Below are positions 19,212 to 29,075 of a stretch of 50,251 nucleotides of DNA, piece after piece. The notes under the pieces were generated by a model. The model had not been told where the DNA came from. It did not search any database and was given only the letters and a program-made list of their open reading frames with translations. This DNA is from an uncultured Candidatus Actinomarina sp. (GTDB taxonomy: Bacteria > Actinomycetota > Acidimicrobiia > Actinomarinales > Actinomarinaceae): positions 1 through 50,251 of the forward strand of contig CACOKA010000005.1 in assembly GCA_902627635.1 (NCBI GenBank), in the 5' to 3' direction. Each line of letters begins with the position of its first letter. Position 1 is the stretch's first letter. The translations under genes and the position numbers were made by a program.

Positions 19212-20582
19212 TAGATAAGCTTCTCTATATCCAAAAGATCATCAATATCACCTTCAGACATTAATTCTTTACTAAGCAATACTTCTTTAATAGTTAATCC
19301 ATTTTTTCATAGCTTCTTTGGCTACTTCAGCAGCAACATCATACCCAAGCTTTGGTACAAGTGCTGTAACTAGGATTGAGTTTTTTTGAGTATCTTCATT
19401 TAGCTTTTCAGTATTTGCTTCTAGGTCCTTTATTAGTTTTTCCCCAAATACACTCACTCCAGTGGTGAGTAAAGCAATGCTTTCAAGTAAATTGTGAGCC
19501 ATTACAGGAAGCATTGTGTTAAGCTCAAAATTTCCATTCGCTGATGAAAACGTAATGGTTGTATCGTTTCCAATAACTTGAGCTGATACCTGCATCATCA
19601 TTTCAGGTATGACAGGATTTACTTTTCCAGGCATTATTGATGAACCTGGTTGCAAAGCAGGAATTTTCAAATCTCCCAATCCTGAAACTGGTCCACTACC
19701 CATCCATCTAATATCATTTGCAATTTTAAAGAGCGATACTGCAAGTGCCTTCAAAGCACTTGATAAATGAACCACTTCTTCTCTTGATCCTTGTCTTGTG
19801 AAATGATTTTCAACTTCTTTAAAAGGTATACCAATTGATGACTGAAGTTCACTTGCAACATCAGCCCCAAAATTATCAGGAGCATTTATTCCAGTACCGA
19901 CGGCGGTCCCCCCAATTGCTAATTTCTGAACATTATCTAAAGAGACTTTAATGTCCCCCATCCTTTCATTTATTAAGTCAGCATATCCAGAAAATTCTTG
20001 ACCTAAACTAACAGGTGTAGCATCCATTAAATGAGTTCTTCCGTTTTTATAGACTTTCTCCCACTGTTTTGCCTTTTCATTAATTAATGAAATAAGATTA
20101 TCTAATTCAGGGATGAGCCCTTCAGTAACATCTATTACCGCAGCAACATTTGTAGCTGTTGGAATAACATCATTTGATGATTGACTCATATTTACATGAT
20201 CGTTTGGATGTATTGATTCACCAGTTTTATCAGATGCTATTTTTGCAATGATTTCATTTGCATTCATATTTGTAGAAGTGCCTGATCCTGTTTGGAAAAT
20301 ATCAACTGCAAAATCCTTATCATGATTTCCTGAGATTACTTCTTCAGCACCATCAATAATTGCAGTTGCTATTTTTTTATCTAATAATTTATTATCTTGA
20401 TTTACTATGGCACAAGCTTTTTTAATTTCACCAAGTGCTCTTATAAATGATCTAGAGAACTTAAGTTCTGAGATTGGAAAATTTTCAATTGCTCTCGCAG
20501 TTGAAGCACCATACATAGCATCAATAGGTACTTCAAATTCACCCATTGAGTCTTTTTCTATTCTTGTTTCTTTTTTATTCAA
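19211..20582 (-). CDS. fumC: Class II fumarate hydratase, apparent frameshift in an A6 run near the C-terminus (listed ORF ends at 19287)
   Basis: GSSIMPGKVNPVIPEMMMQV, TGSGTSTNMNANEI; dropping one A at 19302-19307 gives AMKNGLTIKEVLLSKELMSEGDIDDLLDIEKLI ending at 19211. Confidence 0.9.
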
Positions 20583-21280
20583 TTTTCTTCCTGATATTGA
20601 GTGTATCCACCAGAATCAACTTCTTCAATCAATTCATTTGAACCAGATTTAACGATTTTACCGTTAACAACAATGTGGACTTTATCAACATCAAGATATT
20701 TCAGTATTCTGCTGTAGTGAGTAACTAATATATAAGATGTTTTTTCATCTCTATTTTCATTAATCAAAGATGCAACAGATTTAATTGCATCAATATCTAA
20801 ACCTGAGTCTATTTCATCAAGAAGGGCTAAAGATGGCTTCATCAATGATAATTGAAATAATTCTGATCTTTTTTTCTCTCCACCTGATAAATCTACATTT
20901 ACATCACGATCTAAGAATTCGTCTAAATTGAATCTTTTAGACATTTCAATTAACTCATCTTCATCAGTATCTCCTAAGAATGACTCTGTAAATTCTTTTA
21001 ATGTAACACCTGGTAAACCAACTGGATACTGGAATGACTGGAATATACCTTTTTTTGCTCTTTCAAACTGTGGAATTGATAATACGTCATCTCCATTAAG
21101 TGTCACCTTGCCTTCTTTCTCGTAATCATTATTTCCCATTAATACGTGACATAAAGTTGATTTACCTGACCCATTTGGACCCATAACTGCATGAAGTTCT
21201 CCGCTTCCTATTTCTAAATCTATCCCCTTTAGAATTTCAACATCGCCAATTGAAGCTTTTAGATTTTCTATTTTAAGCAT
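20579..21280 (-). CDS. sufC: Fe-S cluster assembly ATPase SufC (copy 2)
   Basis: MGPNGSGKSTLCHVLMG, VDLSGGEKKRSELFQL, LALLDEIDSGLDIDA. Confidence 0.95.
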   Translation of the reverse strand: MLKIENLKASIGDVEILKGIDLEIGSGELHAVMGPNGSGKSTLCHVLMGNNDYEKEGKVTLNGDDVLSIPQFERAKKGIFQSFQYPVGLPGVTLKEFTESFLGDTDEDELIEMSKRFNLDEFLDRDVNVDLSGGEKKRSELFQLSLMKPSLALLDEIDSGLDIDAIKSVASLINENRDEKTSYILVTHYSRILKYLDVDKVHIVVNGKIVKSGSNELIEEVDSGGYTQYQEEN

Positions 21281-21587
21281 TATCTTCCATTTCTAAATAA
21301 ATCACTTCATCTTCGATAGAAATAACATATGATGCAACTGGTTTGGTTGCAGGTAAAGTAACAGCTTGGCCCGTCTTTAAATCAAATTCTGCACCATGTA
21401 ATGGACATTCAACTTTGCAATCAAATACTTCACCTTCAGCAAGTGATGCTTCTGCATGAGAACAAAGGTCATCAATTGCATAAAAGTCTCCTTCTACATT
21501 GAAAATTGCTATGTCTTTATCATCTACATTTACAACTTTCACAGAATTTTCACTTATCTCTGATATATTGATTGTTTTAACTTTCAT
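21273..21587 (-). CDS. Rieske-type [2Fe-2S] ferredoxin
   Basis: CSHAEASLAEG and CPLHGAEFDLKTGQ (CxH...CxxH). Confidence 0.93.
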   Translation of the reverse strand: MKVKTINISEISENSVKVVNVDDKDIAIFNVEGDFYAIDDLCSHAEASLAEGEVFDCKVECPLHGAEFDLKTGQAVTLPATKPVASYVISIEDEVIYLEMEDNA

Positions 21588-22746
21588 TAGATTTTCTTTC
21601 TAAGATATTTTCGTACTTTTCAGATAAAGTATCTGCAACTTCGTCATGGATAATGTCCCAAGGATCTTCATTTATTACTTCATTGAAAAAACCCTTAATT
21701 AATAACTTTTCTGCATCCTCTTTATTTATTCCCCTAGACATAACGTAGTGATAAAGAGTGTCATCAATTGGCCCAACTGAAGAACCGTGACCACAAATAA
21801 CATCATCGCAAAGAATCTCTAAATTTGGAACAGATTGAGCAGACGCTTTTTCTGTTAAAATAATGTTTCTATTTTCTTGTTGTGATTCTGTTTTCACAGC
21901 TCCTTCGGCAATATGAATTGTTCCGGTAAAGATTGATGAGCTTTCATCACCTAAAACACCTTTCGTTATCATATTTGATGTAGTACTTTTGCCTAGATGA
22001 TTAACGAATACTCTCGTGTCATGAATTTGGTTGTTTTCTCCAAAATATACTCCATCAATTTCAAAACCTGCACCATTTCCAAATAAATCAATGTCTAATC
22101 TTGATCTTGAAAATAAACCACCAGTACTTATCATATGCACAGATAGATTTGCATCATTTAATAACTTTGCATAAAGATTATTGATTATGCTTACATCATT
22201 TTTTGATGTCACGTTAATTATTAATTCTAAGGATGCATTCTGTTCTAAAAATATCTCAATTGTCGGAAAAATATCTCCTCGTATTAATTCTCCAAAATTT
22301 AAAAGTAATTTTCCGGATTTATTTTTTGTCATATTGACACCAAGATATGGGACTGATGTTTCTTCAGATTGAAAATTTATTGAAAAGTAATCTGAGAAAT
22401 CATCCTTTACATTAAGTTGAAAACCGCCAGTTAGTTTCTCGAATTGTTCAACAGAAAACTTATCAAAAGGTCTTTTAATTGACTCATCAATGGTTGATTT
22501 TTTAATTTCTTCTAAATCAATGATTTCAATATTTTTTTCATTTGTATTTATGGCGAACTCATAACAATTTGAATCAAGGTTGAAATTTTCGTTTTTTTCT
22601 AATTTTCCTGGTTTACCAACTTCAAATTCATTTACTGTATATATATTTTTTCCTATGTATTTCCAATCTTCATCTTTTACTGAAACAGCAGAAAAATCTT
22701 TAGATGTTTTTTTTATTAGATTTTTTTCAACTAACTTTGTGTTCAA
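21577..22746 (-). CDS. sufD: Fe-S cluster assembly protein SufD
   Basis: ICDDVICGHGSSVGPIDDTLYHYVMSRGINKEDAEKLLIKGFF. Confidence 0.92.
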   Translation of the reverse strand: MNTKLVEKNLIKKTSKDFSAVSVKDEDWKYIGKNIYTVNEFEVGKPGKLEKNENFNLDSNCYEFAINTNEKNIEIIDLEEIKKSTIDESIKRPFDKFSVEQFEKLTGGFQLNVKDDFSDYFSINFQSEETSVPYLGVNMTKNKSGKLLLNFGELIRGDIFPTIEIFLEQNASLELIINVTSKNDVSIINNLYAKLLNDANLSVHMISTGGLFSRSRLDIDLFGNGAGFEIDGVYFGENNQIHDTRVFVNHLGKSTTSNMITKGVLGDESSSIFTGTIHIAEGAVKTESQQENRNIILTEKASAQSVPNLEILCDDVICGHGSSVGPIDDTLYHYVMSRGINKEDAEKLLIKGFFNEVINEDPWDIIHDEVADTLSEKYENILERKSNES

Positions 22747-22762
22747 ATTACTTCCTATGCAA

Positions 22763-24172
22763 TTAACCTATAGCACCGGCCTCAATCATATTGAGTTCGA
22801 TTAGTTTGTTAAATTCCATTGCATATTCCATAGGAAGTGTTTTTGTGAATTCCTCGACGAAGCCAGCAACAATCATTGATGTTGCTTCTTCCTCTGAAAG
22901 TCCTCTACTCATCAAGTAGAAAAGTTGATCTTCACCAACTTTAGAAACTGTGGCTTCATGCCCAATTTCGGCTGAAGATTCCTCAATCTCCATATAAGGA
23001 TACGTATCTGATCTAGATTCATCATCTAAAATCAGGGCATCACATCTTACAAAACTTTTTGCAGTCTCAGACCCATCTTCAACTCTTACTAGCCCCCTGT
23101 AAGCTCCTCTACCTCCGCCTTTAGAAATAGATTTTGATGTAATCAATGAGGTTGTATCTGGAGCAAGGTGTACCATTTTTGCTCCTGTGTCTTGATGTTG
23201 CCCGCTATTAGCGAATGCTACTGATAAAACCTCACCATGAGCTCCTGGCTCCATGAGGTACACAGATGGATACTTTACTGTTAATCCTGAACCAAGGTTT
23301 GCATCGATCCATTCCATTGTTGCATTTCCATAAGCCTGTGCTCTTTTTGTTACAAGGTTATAAACATCATTTGACCAGTTTTGAATTGTTGTATATCTAC
23401 ATGTACCAGATGCCTTTACTACTATTTCTACAACTGCTGAATGCAATGAATCAGTTGTATAAACAGGTGCAGAACAACCTTCTATATAATGAACTGATGC
23501 TCCTTCATCTACAAGAATTAGAGTTCTTTCAAATTGACCCATGTTCTCAGCATTTATTCTGAAGTATGCTTGTAGTGGATCTTCAACATGTACACCTTTA
23601 GGAACATATATAAATGAACCTCCAGACCATACTGCTGAATTGAGTGCTGCAAACTTGTTATCTCCAGGAGGAATAACTGTTCCAAAATATTCTTTAACAA
23701 GCTCGGGATATTCTCTAACAGCGGTATCCATATCACAAAACAAAACACCTAATTTTTCTAAATCTTCACGATTCTTGTGATAAACAACTTCACTTTCATA
23801 TTGTGCTGTTACACCTGCAAGATAGCTTCTTTCAGCTTCAGGAATACCTAATTTTTCATAAGTTTGTTTGATTTCTTCAGGTACCTCATCCCATGTATCT
23901 GCTTGGTTTTCAGTTGGTTTTATGTAGTAATATATATCGTCAAAATCTAGTTTATTTAATTTTTCTTTCGCAACCCATTCAGGCATAGGTTTATCAAGAA
24001 ATCTTTTATAAGCTTTTAGTCTGAAATCAAGCATCCACTCTGGCTCTTCTTTAATTTCCGACATTTTTCTAATAATGTCTTCATTCAAGCCTTTTTCTGG
24101 TTTAAAAACATTCTTTTCAGGGTCAGACCACCCCAATGAATATTTACCAATATCTATATCTACGTCAGTCAT
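22763..24172 (-). CDS. sufB: Fe-S cluster assembly protein SufB
   Basis: [66 protein letters not shown]. Confidence 0.96.
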   Translation of the reverse strand: MTDVDIDIGKYSLGWSDPEKNVFKPEKGLNEDIIRKMSEIKEEPEWMLDFRLKAYKRFLDKPMPEWVAKEKLNKLDFDDIYYYIKPTENQADTWDEVPEEIKQTYEKLGIPEAERSYLAGVTAQYESEVVYHKNREDLEKLGVLFCDMDTAVREYPELVKEYFGTVIPPGDNKFAALNSAVWSGGSFIYVPKGVHVEDPLQAYFRINAENMGQFERTLILVDEGASVHYIEGCSAPVYTTDSLHSAVVEIVVKASGTCRYTTIQNWSNDVYNLVTKRAQAYGNATMEWIDANLGSGLTVKYPSVYLMEPGAHGEVLSVAFANSGQHQDTGAKMVHLAPDTTSLITSKSISKGGGRGAYRGLVRVEDGSETAKSFVRCDALILDDESRSDTYPYMEIEESSAEIGHEATVSKVGEDQLFYLMSRGLSEEEATSMIVAGFVEEFTKTLPMEYAMEFNKLIELNMIEAGAIG

Positions 24173-24199
24173 AATTTAATTCTAGTTAAGTCTCGTTTC

Positions 24200-24237
24200 A
24201 ATAATAAGAGCAATGAATATAGATTTCTCTTATTATT
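24200..24237. repeat. Inverted repeat in the divergent sufB / hypothetical promoter region
   Basis: aataataagag (24200-24210) and ctcttattatt (24227-24237), perfect 11-bp arms, 16-nt spacer. Confidence 0.7.
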
Positions 24238-24250
24238 AATTAAACTTTAA

Positions 24251-24688
24251 TTGATGCCTGTTATATGTGTAAATCCAACAAATAGTTCTGATAAAGAAAT
24301 TGTTGAAAAATTATCACTACAAAATGCAGATTTAAGAGTATTTTTGTCCGATCAAATGCAGGATTCATTTAATAAATCTTTTCCTGGAAAAAAAGCAATT
24401 GGAGATATTTTTGATGATACTCACATTTCAACAGCTTCACATGGTGCATTTTGTGGAGTATTTTTTGAAGATAATGAATCAAATTTAAGGTCTGTGTTTC
24501 TTAAAGCAATCAGAGAAAGTTCTCTTAAACGAATTTTATGGGTATCTGAAAACGACCCTAGTGATGAAATTTTAGATATCAATAATTTAGCTTATTTACA
24601 TCACAGCAAATATGAAAACCTTATTGATCAGATTTTAGATTTAGAAAGTAAAGAAGAAATAGAATTTGGCTTTAAGGAAATAACTTAA
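24251..24688 (+). CDS. Hypothetical protein (145 aa)
   Basis: ORF between sufB (divergent) and a methyltransferase 6 bp downstream; possibly Rossmann-like, not recognised. Confidence 0.65.
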   Translation: MMPVICVNPTNSSDKEIVEKLSLQNADLRVFLSDQMQDSFNKSFPGKKAIGDIFDDTHISTASHGAFCGVFFEDNESNLRSVFLKAIRESSLKRILWVSENDPSDEILDINNLAYLHHSKYENLIDQILDLESKEEIEFGFKEIT

Positions 24689-24694
24689 GATATC

Positions 24695-25525
24695 ATGTCA
24701 AAAGAATCAGTTTTCAAAGATGGATCAGGCTCAAGAAAGGGATTTGTTTCAAAATTTCAAACTGAAACTAATTTTGAAACACAATCTGAAAATAATATAT
24801 CAAAGATAAAAAATAAAATATTTAACAAAAGTGCAGAAAATATGAGTGAGTTAGTAGATAACTGTGTTTCTTTAACAATTACCTCTCCTCCATACAATGT
24901 TGGAAAGTTAAGTGATCTTGATCTTGATGACAAAAAATATTGGAAACTAATGCAACAATGTTTCCAAGAAGTTTACAGAGTTACAGAATCGGGTGGTCGT
25001 CTGGTTGTGAATGTGGCAAATCTGGGAAGAAAACCATATATACCTTTCTCGGATCAATTTACAGATATGTTAATTAGATTGGGATTCATTATGAGGGGCG
25101 AGATAATATGGCAGAAATCAAAGGGAGCTAATGCAAATTTTGCCTGGGGTAGTTGGTTGTCTGCCTCAAACCCAGTAATCAGAGACCTTCATGAATACTG
25201 CTTAATATTTTCTAAGGAATCATTTAATAGGAATAAAGATGGAGAATCTACGATTGATAAAGAGGAATTTATGGATTCAACACTTTCAATATGGAATGTT
25301 CTTCCAGCAAAGGCAAAAAAAGTTGGTCATCCAGCACCATTTCCAGAGGAACTTGTGGATAGATTCATAAATTTATATTCTTATAAAAAAGAGTTAATAC
25401 TTGATCCATTCATGGGAAGTGGCACAACAGCTTTAGCGGCTATAAATTCAGATAGAAAGTATGTAGGATATGAGGTTAATAAAGAATACTGTGAGCTGGC
25501 TGCCAAAAGGATTAAAGATCATTAA
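24695..25525 (+). CDS. Site-specific DNA methyltransferase (N4-cytosine/N6-adenine, beta-type motif order)
   Basis: LTITSPPYNVGK (motif IV) precedes LILDPFMGSGTTALAA (motif I). Confidence 0.9.
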   Translation: MSKESVFKDGSGSRKGFVSKFQTETNFETQSENNISKIKNKIFNKSAENMSELVDNCVSLTITSPPYNVGKLSDLDLDDKKYWKLMQQCFQEVYRVTESGGRLVVNVANLGRKPYIPFSDQFTDMLIRLGFIMRGEIIWQKSKGANANFAWGSWLSASNPVIRDLHEYCLIFSKESFNRNKDGESTIDKEEFMDSTLSIWNVLPAKAKKVGHPAPFPEELVDRFINLYSYKKELILDPFMGSGTTALAAINSDRKYVGYEVNKEYCELAAKRIKDH

Positions 25526-27239
25526 CTAAATTCCAAGCAGAGAAAAGATCTATATAAGTCTGATTACTTTTTAACAGGTTTTTATGACTATCAAACCCAA
25601 TTAGATTTCCATTTTCCATCACCATTATTTTCTCTGCGTTAAGAACTGTTTCTAACCTATGAGCAATAACAATGGAAGTTTGAAAAGCTAAAAGTTTTTC
25701 AGTTGCATCTAGAATTGAGGATTCAGACTCAATGTCTAAATTCGCAGTTGCTTCATCAAAAACAATTATTTTTCGTTTTGCTAATACGGCTCTTAGTAAA
25801 GCAACAAATTGTCTTTCTCCTGCAGAAATATTACCTCCTCTTTCTCCAACTTCTTGATCAAGTTTATTTTCATATCTATTAAACCAGTCAAGTACACCGA
25901 TTGTTGATAGTTCGTCTTCTAAAGATGTGAAATCAGGTTTTGAATACATTAAATTCTCACGTATTGTCCCCCTAAACAAAAAGCTTTCCTGGGGTACAAA
26001 AGCAACATTGTCTCTTACCCATTCCTCATCAACTTCATTGGAATCTACACCGAAATATTTCATGCTTCCACTGGTTGGCAGATAAAATCTGAGAATTAAT
26101 TTAGCAATAGTACTTTTCCCTGCACCTGTTTCACCAACAATCGCAATCTTTTCACCTTTATTTATTGAAAATGAAACACCGTGTAAAACATTTTCTCTAC
26201 CGTATGAAAAAGAGACATTATCAAACTCAACAGTTTGCTCTAATTCATTATCTGGAAACTGCTCACCTTTCTTGCTTAGGTTAGGTTTTTCATCAAGGAT
26301 AGAAAATACTTTTTTCATGGATGAGCCTGCAGACCTTAGGGTGTCGTAATTGAAAGATAATTGAATTAGCGGATCAAAAAAATAATTTAAATAAAACAAT
26401 AATGCAACTAATTCACCAACAGAAAGAGTTCCCTCTGATATTCTTTGAGAGCCAAACCATAGGACAGTGGCTATTGAAGAAACTCTTGTAAATTCCAAAA
26501 ATGGAAAATAAACTGCAATGTTTCTCGCTGATCTCATATTTGCCTTAAAGTGCTCTTTGTTTACTTTCTTAAACCTTTTTATTTGTGTATCTTCATCTGT
26601 ATATGCCTGAATAACTCTTACACCAGAAATACCTTCTTGAAGAGATGAGAGTACCTGTCCAATCCATTCTCGAACTTCCCAGTATGTTGTATCTGCATAA
26701 TTTCTGAAAATTTTTGTAGCAATAGCCAATATCGGCATAATCACAAATGCAAGTATTGATAGTTCTACGTCCACCAAAAAAACCGCAACTACCGCTCCAA
26801 ATATTGTCAGCAATGCAGTTATGACACTACTTGCACCTTCTCTGGCAAATTCATTCAAACTTTGCATATCGGAAGTTAAACGAGCAACCAATACCCCAGT
26901 TTTATTTTTCTCAAAATAATTTATATCAAGTGAAGACATGTGTCTAAATAATTTTTCCCTAACTCTACGTACATAGGTTTCTCCAACCATACCTATTGAT
27001 AGCAAAGCCTGACTAGTAACGAAATACAACAAGACCAAAGTTATAAAATAAAACACCGATTGTTGAAGTACATAGTTGTAATCAGATTTTAAAACTCCAT
27101 CATCAATACCATTTGATATTAAATTTGGTCCCACCATTCTTAATCCTGTTGCTAAAAGAGCAATGAATGAACTTATAAAAAACTTATTTATAACTTCAGG
27201 AACCAACTTCACAGATCTTGAGAATGTTTTATCTTTCAA
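25512..27239 (-). CDS. ABC exporter half-transporter (catalytic Walker B/H-loop, degenerate signature ISAGE)
   Basis: TM domain plus NBD: VGETGAGKSTIAKLIL, NISAGERQ, IIVFDEATANLD, IVIAHR. Confidence 0.94.
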   Translation of the reverse strand: MKDKTFSRSVKLVPEVINKFFISSFIALLATGLRMVGPNLISNGIDDGVLKSDYNYVLQQSVFYFITLVLLYFVTSQALLSIGMVGETYVRRVREKLFRHMSSLDINYFEKNKTGVLVARLTSDMQSLNEFAREGASSVITALLTIFGAVVAVFLVDVELSILAFVIMPILAIATKIFRNYADTTYWEVREWIGQVLSSLQEGISGVRVIQAYTDEDTQIKRFKKVNKEHFKANMRSARNIAVYFPFLEFTRVSSIATVLWFGSQRISEGTLSVGELVALLFYLNYFFDPLIQLSFNYDTLRSAGSSMKKVFSILDEKPNLSKKGEQFPDNELEQTVEFDNVSFSYGRENVLHGVSFSINKGEKIAIVGETGAGKSTIAKLILRFYLPTSGSMKYFGVDSNEVDEEWVRDNVAFVPQESFLFRGTIRENLMYSKPDFTSLEDELSTIGVLDWFNRYENKLDQEVGERGGNISAGERQFVALLRAVLAKRKIIVFDEATANLDIESESSILDATEKLLAFQTSIVIAHRLETVLNAEKIMVMENGNLIGFDSHKNLLKSNQTYIDLFSAWNLVNDL

Positions 27240-27240
27240 T

Positions 27241-28995
27241 TTACTTTGCTGCCTTCTCTTGTTCTAAAAACAAATTTCTATACGAAGCTACATCTTCAAG
27301 AATTTCTTCATGTTTTCCTTGAGCTCTAATTTTTCCACCTTCGATAAATAGGACCTCATCACATAATTCGATAGTTGGAACTCTGTTAGTGATGATAAGA
27401 GTTGTCATTTTATTCATGACATTCTTTAATTCATTTCTAATCTCTTCCTCAGTTGAAGCATCTACAGCAGATAATGCATCATCAAGAATTAATATTTTTG
27501 GATTTCTAACAATTGCACGTGCAAGGGCAATCCTTTGACGTTGTCCACCTGATAAACCATAACCACGTTCACCAACTTTAGTTTCGTATGTCTCCGGTAA
27601 TTGTGAAATAAATTCATGTGCTTTTGCAATTATTGCCGCTTCTTCAACTTTTTCCTGAGATGCTTCGACTGAGCCAATAGCAATATTGTCTTTTGCAGAG
27701 TTCGAAAATAAAAAACTTTCCTCAAACGCAAGGCTCACGTTACTTCTTAACTCATCTAACTTAATATTTTCAATGTTTACATCATCAATTTTTATTTTTC
27801 CTGATTCAATATCATATAATCTTGGAAGTAGATAAGCTAAAGTTGATTTCCCTGAGCCTGTAGCACCAACAATAGCAATGGTTTTTTGACCATCAACTTT
27901 AAAACTAAGATCATTAAAAATATTTTCATTCCCATAACTGAAGTTAACATTTTGAAACTCAATACTTCCATTTCCATCGCTAGGAAATGAATCAAGGTCT
28001 TCATTGTCAGTAATTGAGGGTTGTTCATCCAATAATTGTAAAATTCTATTTCCTGCAGAAACACTTGATGGAATTTCAGATAAAAACCATGCGGTAATTC
28101 TTAATGGCCAAATTAATAATATTACATATTGTGTAAATGCTATAAAGTCACCCAATGTAATTAAATCATTTAATGCAAGATAGCCACCAAGAAGTAGGAC
28201 AATTAAAGTTATTATCATTGGTATTAACTCAAACATGGGAACAAATCTTGTTCTTAAATGTAAAAAATCTATAGAAGTCTCATAGATTTTACCAATTGAA
28301 CTTTCTACTTTCTCTGATGCTTCTATCTCATTTCCAAAAGCCTTTACTACTCTTATACCGCCTAATTGTTCTTCAACCTCAGTAGTCATTTCAGCTTCTG
28401 CCTCTTTCACTCTTAAGGAAATTTCCATTGCCTTTGAGGCAAAGATCCCAGCTAACCAAAGAACTAAAGGTATAGATAATAAAACTATCGCTCCAAGAAT
28501 ATAACTTATTGATACAAGAGTGATACTTAGAATGAGTAGAAGAAAAACGTTTGCTGTTGCTAGAGGGGCAATTGCAAACGCAAGCCTAACTTGTGAAGCA
28601 TCACTAGATGCCCTTGCCATTAATTCACCTGTTGGAACCTTGTCATGATATTTAAATGCAAGCTTTTGCATATGGCCAAAAATACTATTTCGAATTTCAG
28701 CTTCAACATTAAATGAAACAGACATACTGAAATATCTTCTTATGCCTATCGAGGCTGCTCTAATGTAGCCGATAATGATAAGGAAAGAAATAAATACAAT
28801 AATCGTTTGTTGATTATTGGCAACAATACCATCATCAACAATTCTTTTTATAAAATAGGGATGTAGCACAACAAGGAAACACCAGATTACTGCCGAAGAC
28901 ATTGAGATTAAAAAGTGTTTACTGTTATTTTTAACTTCTTCAATATAAAACTTAAGAGCTTTTTTAAATTCAGCTGTTTTGAAGACATCAAACAT
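27241..28995 (-). CDS. ABC exporter half-transporter (intact LSGGQ, non-canonical Walker B Asp and H-loop Asn)
   Basis: VGATGSGKSTLAYLLP, YGLSGGQRQRIALARA, ILILDDALSAVD, LIITNR. Confidence 0.94.
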   Translation of the reverse strand: MFDVFKTAEFKKALKFYIEEVKNNSKHFLISMSSAVIWCFLVVLHPYFIKRIVDDGIVANNQQTIIVFISFLIIIGYIRAASIGIRRYFSMSVSFNVEAEIRNSIFGHMQKLAFKYHDKVPTGELMARASSDASQVRLAFAIAPLATANVFLLLILSITLVSISYILGAIVLLSIPLVLWLAGIFASKAMEISLRVKEAEAEMTTEVEEQLGGIRVVKAFGNEIEASEKVESSIGKIYETSIDFLHLRTRFVPMFELIPMIITLIVLLLGGYLALNDLITLGDFIAFTQYVILLIWPLRITAWFLSEIPSSVSAGNRILQLLDEQPSITDNEDLDSFPSDGNGSIEFQNVNFSYGNENIFNDLSFKVDGQKTIAIVGATGSGKSTLAYLLPRLYDIESGKIKIDDVNIENIKLDELRSNVSLAFEESFLFSNSAKDNIAIGSVEASQEKVEEAAIIAKAHEFISQLPETYETKVGERGYGLSGGQRQRIALARAIVRNPKILILDDALSAVDASTEEEIRNELKNVMNKMTTLIITNRVPTIELCDEVLFIEGGKIRAQGKHEEILEDVASYRNLFLEQEKAAK

Positions 28996-29075
28996 ATTGT
29001 TTAATAATAAATGCCTATCAAATAAACACTAAGGACTTTGTGTATTATTTCACAAGCATATTAAAGTTCAAAATA

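Noticed and set aside
22181-23780. Plus-strand ORFs opposite sufD/sufB (e.g. 23266-23562, 23541-23780)
   Set aside because: Shadow ORFs of SufB/SufD coding sequence.
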